This document shows positions 60,092-64,000 of a DNA stretch of 64,000 bases, piece by piece. The stretch is taken from the NCBI RefSeq assembly GCF_050496545.1, contig NZ_JBNVZV010000001.1, forward strand, positions 124,001 through 188,000, in the 5' to 3' direction. Position 1 is the first letter of the stretch. Each line of letters starts with the position of its first letter. The notes below the pieces were generated by a model. That model did not search any database and was not told the origin of the DNA. It saw nothing but the letters and a program-made list of their open reading frames with translations. A program made the translations under genes and the position numbers. This stretch comes from Phycicoccus avicenniae_A. Its GTDB lineage: Bacteria > Actinomycetota > Actinomycetes > Actinomycetales > Dermatophilaceae.

Positions 60092-61207
60092 ATGACCGCA
60101 CCTCAGCCCATCCAGGACCTCGCCGCGAACGGCGTCTCCGTCTGGCTCGACGACCTGTCCCGCGACCGGATCGAGTCCGGCAACCTCCAGCAGCTCATCG
60201 ACGAGAAGGGGGTCGTCGGTGTCACGACGAACCCCTCGATCTTCCAGGCCGCGCTCTCCGAGGGCCACGCGTACGACGCGCAGGTCGAGGAGCTGGCGCG
60301 CGCCGGGAAGTCGGTCGACGAGACCGTCTTCGCGCTGACCACCAAGGACGTCCGCGACGCCTGCGAGATCATGAAGCCGGTCTTCGACGCCACCGGTGGC
60401 GAGGACGGCCGGGTCTCGATCGAGGTCGACCCGGGCGCCGCGCACGACACCGGCCGCACGGTCCGCGAGGCCAAGGCGCTGGCCGCCGAGGTCGACCAGC
60501 CGAACGTCCTCATCAAGATCCCGGCCACCGTCGAGGGCCTTCCGGCCATCTCGCAGGTGCTCGCCGAGGGCATCTCGGTCAACGTCACGCTGATCTTCTC
60601 CCTCGACCGCTACCGCGCCGTGATGAACGCCTTCCTCACCGGCCTCGAGCAGGCCCGCGAGAACGGCAAGGACCTCTCGCAGATCCGTTCCGTCGCATCG
60701 TTCTTCGTCTCGCGCGTCGACGCCGAGATCGACAAGCGCCTCGACGCCATCGGCTCCGACGAGGCGAAGGCGGTGCGCGGCAAGGCCGGTCTGGCCAACG
60801 CCCGGCTCGCCTACCAGGCCTACGAGGAGGTCTTCTCGACCCCGCGCTGGGCCTCCCTCGAGGCGGCCGGCGCGCACCGGCAGCGTCCGCTGTGGGCGTC
60901 GACCGGCGTCAAGGACCCGGCCTACCCCGACACGATGTACGTCACCGAGCTCGTGGCCCCCGGCACCGTCAACACGATGCCCGAGAAGACCCTCGACGCC
61001 ACCGCCGACCACGGCGAGGTCACCGGCGACACCATCACCGGCGGCTACGCCGAGGCGTCGGACGTCCTCGACACCCTCGAGCGGCTCGGCATCTCGTACT
61101 CCGAGGTCGTCGACCTCCTCGAGAAGGAGGGCGTCGAGAAGTTCGAGAAGGCCTGGGGCGAGCTGCTCGACGGCGTGACGAGCGAGCTGGAGAAGGCGAG
61201 CGCGTGA
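60092..61207 (+). CDS. tal: Transaldolase
   Basis: 371 residues of the actinobacterial long transaldolase type. GVTTNPSIFQAAL at the start, VLIKIPATVEGLPAI with the Schiff-base Lys, and ISVNVTLIFSLDRY are conserved. It moves dihydroxyacetone units between pentose-phosphate sugars. It starts 7 bp after tkt; its stop overlaps the pgi GTG (GTGA). Confidence 0.97.
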   Translation: MTAPQPIQDLAANGVSVWLDDLSRDRIESGNLQQLIDEKGVVGVTTNPSIFQAALSEGHAYDAQVEELARAGKSVDETVFALTTKDVRDACEIMKPVFDATGGEDGRVSIEVDPGAAHDTGRTVREAKALAAEVDQPNVLIKIPATVEGLPAISQVLAEGISVNVTLIFSLDRYRAVMNAFLTGLEQARENGKDLSQIRSVASFFVSRVDAEIDKRLDAIGSDEAKAVRGKAGLANARLAYQAYEEVFSTPRWASLEAAGAHRQRPLWASTGVKDPAYPDTMYVTELVAPGTVNTMPEKTLDATADHGEVTGDTITGGYAEASDVLDTLERLGISYSEVVDLLEKEGVEKFEKAWGELLDGVTSELEKASA

Positions 61208-62820
61208 GCACCCTCGACGTCTCCGCCACCGGGGCGGCGGCGCAGGCCGTCGCCACCCACGTGCCCACGCTCGTCGCGGACTCCGTGGCCAGCCGGCTCT
61301 TCGCGCAGGACCACACCCTGTGGGGTGCCGCGGCCGAGGACGAGGCGTCCAAGCGCCTGTCCTGGACCGGTCTCCCCCGCAGCTCGCGGCCGCTCGTCGG
61401 CGAGATCGCCGCCCTGCGGGGCGAGCTCGAGGAGACCGGCTACGACCGCGTCGTGCTCTGCGGGATGGGCGGCTCCTCGCTCGCCCCGGAGGTCATCTGC
61501 GCCACAGCCGGCGTCCCGCTCGTCGTCCTCGACTCGTCGGACCCCGACGTCGTCCGCGGCGCGCTCACCGACCTCGACCGCACGGTCGTCGTCGTGTCGA
61601 GCAAGTCCGGCTCCACCGTCGAGACCGACAGCCAGCGCCGGGCCTTTGAGCAGGCCTTCCGCGACGCCGGCCTCGACCCCACGACCCGGATGGTCGTCGT
61701 CACCGACCCCGGTAGCCCGCTCGAGGAGCAGGCGCGCGGCGCCGGGTTCCGCGTCGTCAACGCCGATCCCGCTGTCGGAGGCCGCTACTCGGCCCTGACC
61801 GCCTTCGGCCTGGTGCCGAGCGGCCTCGCCGGGGCCGACGTCGAGGCGCTGCTCGACGACGCCGAGACGGTCGCCGACCTGCTCGCCGCCGACGACGAGG
61901 CCAACCCCGCACTGCGCCTCGGCGCCGCGATGGCGGGCACGGACCCGTTGCGCGACAAGCTGGTCCTCGTCGACGCCGGCACCGAGAACGTCGGGTTCGC
62001 CGCCTGGGCCGAGCAGCTCATCGCCGAGTCCACCGGCAAGGAGGGCACCGGCATCCTGCCGGTCGTCGCGATCGGCTCCGAGCCGGCCCACCTCTACGCC
62101 GACGGCACGGTCGCTCGCCTCGTGTCCTCCGAGTCCGAGGACGACGGCGCCTCCGGTGACTCCGTCGTCACCGTCGCCGGGCCCCTCGGCGCGCAGATGC
62201 TGCTCTGGGAGGCGGCGACCGCCGTCGCCGGACGGCTGCTCGGCATCAACCCCTTCGACCAGCCCGACGTCGAGAGCGCCAAGGCCGCGGCCCGCGAGCT
62301 CCTCGACGCCGGCATCGGTGCCGGTGAGGACCCCGCGTTCACCGACGGCGCCGTCGAGGTGCGTTCCCTCGGACCGGAGTTCCTCGGGGACGCCACCACC
62401 GTGGCCGCGGCCGTCGACGCCCTGCTGGCGCAGCTCGACCCGGAGCACGGCTACGTGGCCGTGATGGCCTACCTCGACCGGGAGGCCGACGCCGACCTCG
62501 AGCACGTCGCCCGTGACCTGTTCGACCGCACCGGACGTCCGGTCACCTTCGGCTGGGGTCCGCGCTTCCTGCACTCCACCGGGCAGTACCACAAGGGCGG
62601 CCCGGCGACGGGTGTCTACGTGCAGGTCACGACCGCGCCGGCACAGGACCTCGAGGTTCCCGGCCGCGACTTCACCCTCGGCCAGTTCATCGCGGCCCAG
62701 GCCGCGGGCGACGCGAAGGTGCTCGCTGACCACGGTCGCCCGGTGCTCCGCCTGCACCTCACCGACCACGACGCCGGCCTCCCCGCCGTGCGCGCCGCCC
62801 TCGGGCAGGGCGGGGCATGA
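61204..62820 (+). CDS. pgi: Glucose-6-phosphate isomerase
   Basis: 538 residues with two SIS domains. VVLCGMGGSSLAPEV and VVVVSSKSGSTVETD are the phosphosugar-binding motifs of SIS1, and later GTGILPVVAIGSE and the C-terminal RFLHSTGQYHKGG with the catalytic Lys/His. It links glycolysis to the pentose-phosphate genes beside it. This is the divergent actinobacterial form that resembles the Pgi half of bifunctional Tal-Pgi fusions. It overlaps both neighbours by four bases. Confidence 0.94.
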   Translation: MSTLDVSATGAAAQAVATHVPTLVADSVASRLFAQDHTLWGAAAEDEASKRLSWTGLPRSSRPLVGEIAALRGELEETGYDRVVLCGMGGSSLAPEVICATAGVPLVVLDSSDPDVVRGALTDLDRTVVVVSSKSGSTVETDSQRRAFEQAFRDAGLDPTTRMVVVTDPGSPLEEQARGAGFRVVNADPAVGGRYSALTAFGLVPSGLAGADVEALLDDAETVADLLAADDEANPALRLGAAMAGTDPLRDKLVLVDAGTENVGFAAWAEQLIAESTGKEGTGILPVVAIGSEPAHLYADGTVARLVSSESEDDGASGDSVVTVAGPLGAQMLLWEAATAVAGRLLGINPFDQPDVESAKAAARELLDAGIGAGEDPAFTDGAVEVRSLGPEFLGDATTVAAAVDALLAQLDPEHGYVAVMAYLDREADADLEHVARDLFDRTGRPVTFGWGPRFLHSTGQYHKGGPATGVYVQVTTAPAQDLEVPGRDFTLGQFIAAQAAGDAKVLADHGRPVLRLHLTDHDAGLPAVRAALGQGGA

Positions 62821-64000
62821 GCCCGGCCCGCGTCACCGCCGAGAACAACCCGCTGCGGGACCCGCGCGACAAGCGGCTCCCCCGCATCGCCGGGCCGTCC
62901 TCGCTGGTGCTCTTCGGCGTCACCGGTGACCTCGCGCGCAAGAAGCTGATGCCGGCCATCTACGACCTCGCCAACCGCGGGCTGCTGCCGCCGGGCTTCT
63001 CCCTCGTCGGGTTCGCGCGGCGCGACTGGGCCGACCAGGACTTCGGCAAGATCGTCTACGAGGCGGTCAAGGAGCGGGCCCGCACGCCCTTCCGCGAGGA
63101 GGTCTGGCGCACGCTCTCCGAGGGGATCCGGTTCGTCCCGGGCTCCTTCGACGACGACGCCGCGTTCGACCTGCTCGCCGAGACCGTCGCCGAGCTCGAC
63201 GAGCAGCGCGGCACCGGCGGCAACCACGCGTTCTACCTGTCGATCCCGCCGGGCTCGTTCGCCACGGTGTGCCAGCAGCTCGAGCGTTCCGGCCTCTCGA
63301 CGCCGCAGACCGGCTCGTGGCGCCGGGTGGTCATCGAGAAGCCGTTCGGGCACGACCTCGCCTCGGCCCGCGAGCTGAACGCCATCGTCGAGAACGTCTT
63401 CCCCGCCGACTGCGTCTTCCGCATCGACCACTACCTCGGCAAGGAGACGGTCCAGAACCTCCTGGCGCTGCGCTTCGCCAACCAGATGTTCGAGCCGGTG
63501 TGGAACGCCAACTACGTCGACCACGTGCAGATCACGATGGCCGAGGACATCGGTATCGGCGGCCGGGCCGGCTATTACGACGGCATCGGTGCGGCGCGCG
63601 ACGTCATCCAGAACCACCTGCTCCAGCTGCTCGCCCTCACCGCGATGGAGGAGCCAGTCTCCTTCGACGCCCAGGGCCTGCGCACCGAGAAGGAGAAGGT
63701 GCTCTCGGCCGTGCGCATCCCCGCCGACCTCGCCACCGGCACCGCCCGCGGGCAGTACGCCGCCGGGTGGCAGGGCGGCGAGGACGTCGTCGGCTACCTC
63801 GACGAGGACGGCGTCGCCGACGGCTCGACCACCGAGACCTACGCCGCCGTGCGCCTCGACGTCGACACCCGCCGCTGGGCCGGGGTGCCGTTCTACCTGC
63901 GCACCGGCAAGCGGCTCGGCAAGCGGGTCACCGAGATCGCGGTCGTCTTCAAGCAGGCGCCGCACCTGCCGTTCTCCAACACCGCCACCGAGGAGCTCGG
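62817..64000 (+). CDS. zwf: Glucose-6-phosphate 1-dehydrogenase (3' end outside window)
   Basis: The first 394 residues, open to the window's end. The NADP site is VLFGVTGDLARKKLMPAIYDLA, the substrate site RIDHYLGKETVQNLLALRF contains the conserved His/Lys, and VVIEKPFGHDL is the other family motif. It makes NADPH from glucose 6-phosphate. ATG 62817 overlaps the pgi stop (ATGA). opcA and pgl would be expected next, outside the window. Confidence 0.97.
   Translation, partial: MSPARVTAENNPLRDPRDKRLPRIAGPSSLVLFGVTGDLARKKLMPAIYDLANRGLLPPGFSLVGFARRDWADQDFGKIVYEAVKERARTPFREEVWRTLSEGIRFVPGSFDDDAAFDLLAETVAELDEQRGTGGNHAFYLSIPPGSFATVCQQLERSGLSTPQTGSWRRVVIEKPFGHDLASARELNAIVENVFPADCVFRIDHYLGKETVQNLLALRFANQMFEPVWNANYVDHVQITMAEDIGIGGRAGYYDGIGAARDVIQNHLLQLLALTAMEEPVSFDAQGLRTEKEKVLSAVRIPADLATGTARGQYAAGWQGGEDVVGYLDEDGVADGSTTETYAAVRLDVDTRRWAGVPFYLRTGKRLGKRVTEIAVVFKQAPHLPFSNTATEEL

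Overview
The window is about 73% GC, gene-dense DNA with GTG and TTG starts. It carries an actinobacterial gene set: glgA/glgC divergent, SerB with ACT domains, F420-type oxidoreductases, DUF222/HNH, DUF3099, DUF5703, acVLRF1, and the suf / cytochrome-oxidase-assembly / pentose-phosphate block. It reads as a chromosome segment of a Micrococcales actinobacterium, possibly Intrasporangiaceae-like (family level is inference). I see no prophage, CRISPR array, integrase or IS element.

Layout. 1-6.1 kb: end of a methyltransferase, aldo/keto reductase, small conserved proteins, M20 peptidase, tRNA-Leu(GAG) with a strong terminator, PknB-type kinase, HipA-like kinase plus DUF3037. 6.1-10.3 kb: a signalling locus with hybrid histidine kinase, a cysteine-poor molybdopterin-fold-like lipoprotein, HPt protein and OmpR-type regulator around a G-quadruplex-capable intergenic region. 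10.4-18.5 kb: TrmH methylase, TauE, SPFH/NfeD pair, ABC ATPase, XdhC-like protein, glycogen genes glgA and glgC, LLM oxidoreductase. 18.6-31.6 kb: HdeD-like protein, NadR-like P-loop protein, serB, fabI/fabG, moaA, SURF1, DUF2252, ABC exporter, TrpB2, esterase, phosphoesterase lipoprotein. 31.6-41.5 kb: repeat-bearing intergenic region, ABC-F, metallopeptidase, small enzymes, a frameshifted VOC gene, NYN protein, a frameshifted SOS-type DUF222/HNH gene, and a protein with four cold-shock domains.

41.0-64 kb: sufR-B-D-Rieske-C-S-U-T plus acVLRF1 form one tightly overlapping minus-strand operon. Then come pssA with a short coupled upstream ORF, a two-gene ABC exporter, heme A synthase, an inserted LuxR/ArsR/MFS regulatory block, ctaB, and tkt-tal-pgi-zwf (zwf runs off the end). 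The order resembles the mycobacterial suf-ABC-ctaA-ctaB-tkt-tal-zwf region with insertions. It links Fe-S assembly, heme A synthesis and NADPH-producing pentose-phosphate flux.

Two window-wide patterns stand out. First, about 25 start codons have a TANNNT-like hexamer ending 6-8 nt upstream, which is the geometry of leaderless transcripts; this helped choose several starts. Second, many convergent gene pairs end inside inverted repeats that contain both stop codons. No completely new system is evident. The best candidates for a second look are the phosphorelay with its Cys-less lipoprotein, the four-CSD protein, the pssA upstream ORF with a shared divergent -10, and the SOS-box DUF222 gene broken by a 4-bp tandem duplication.
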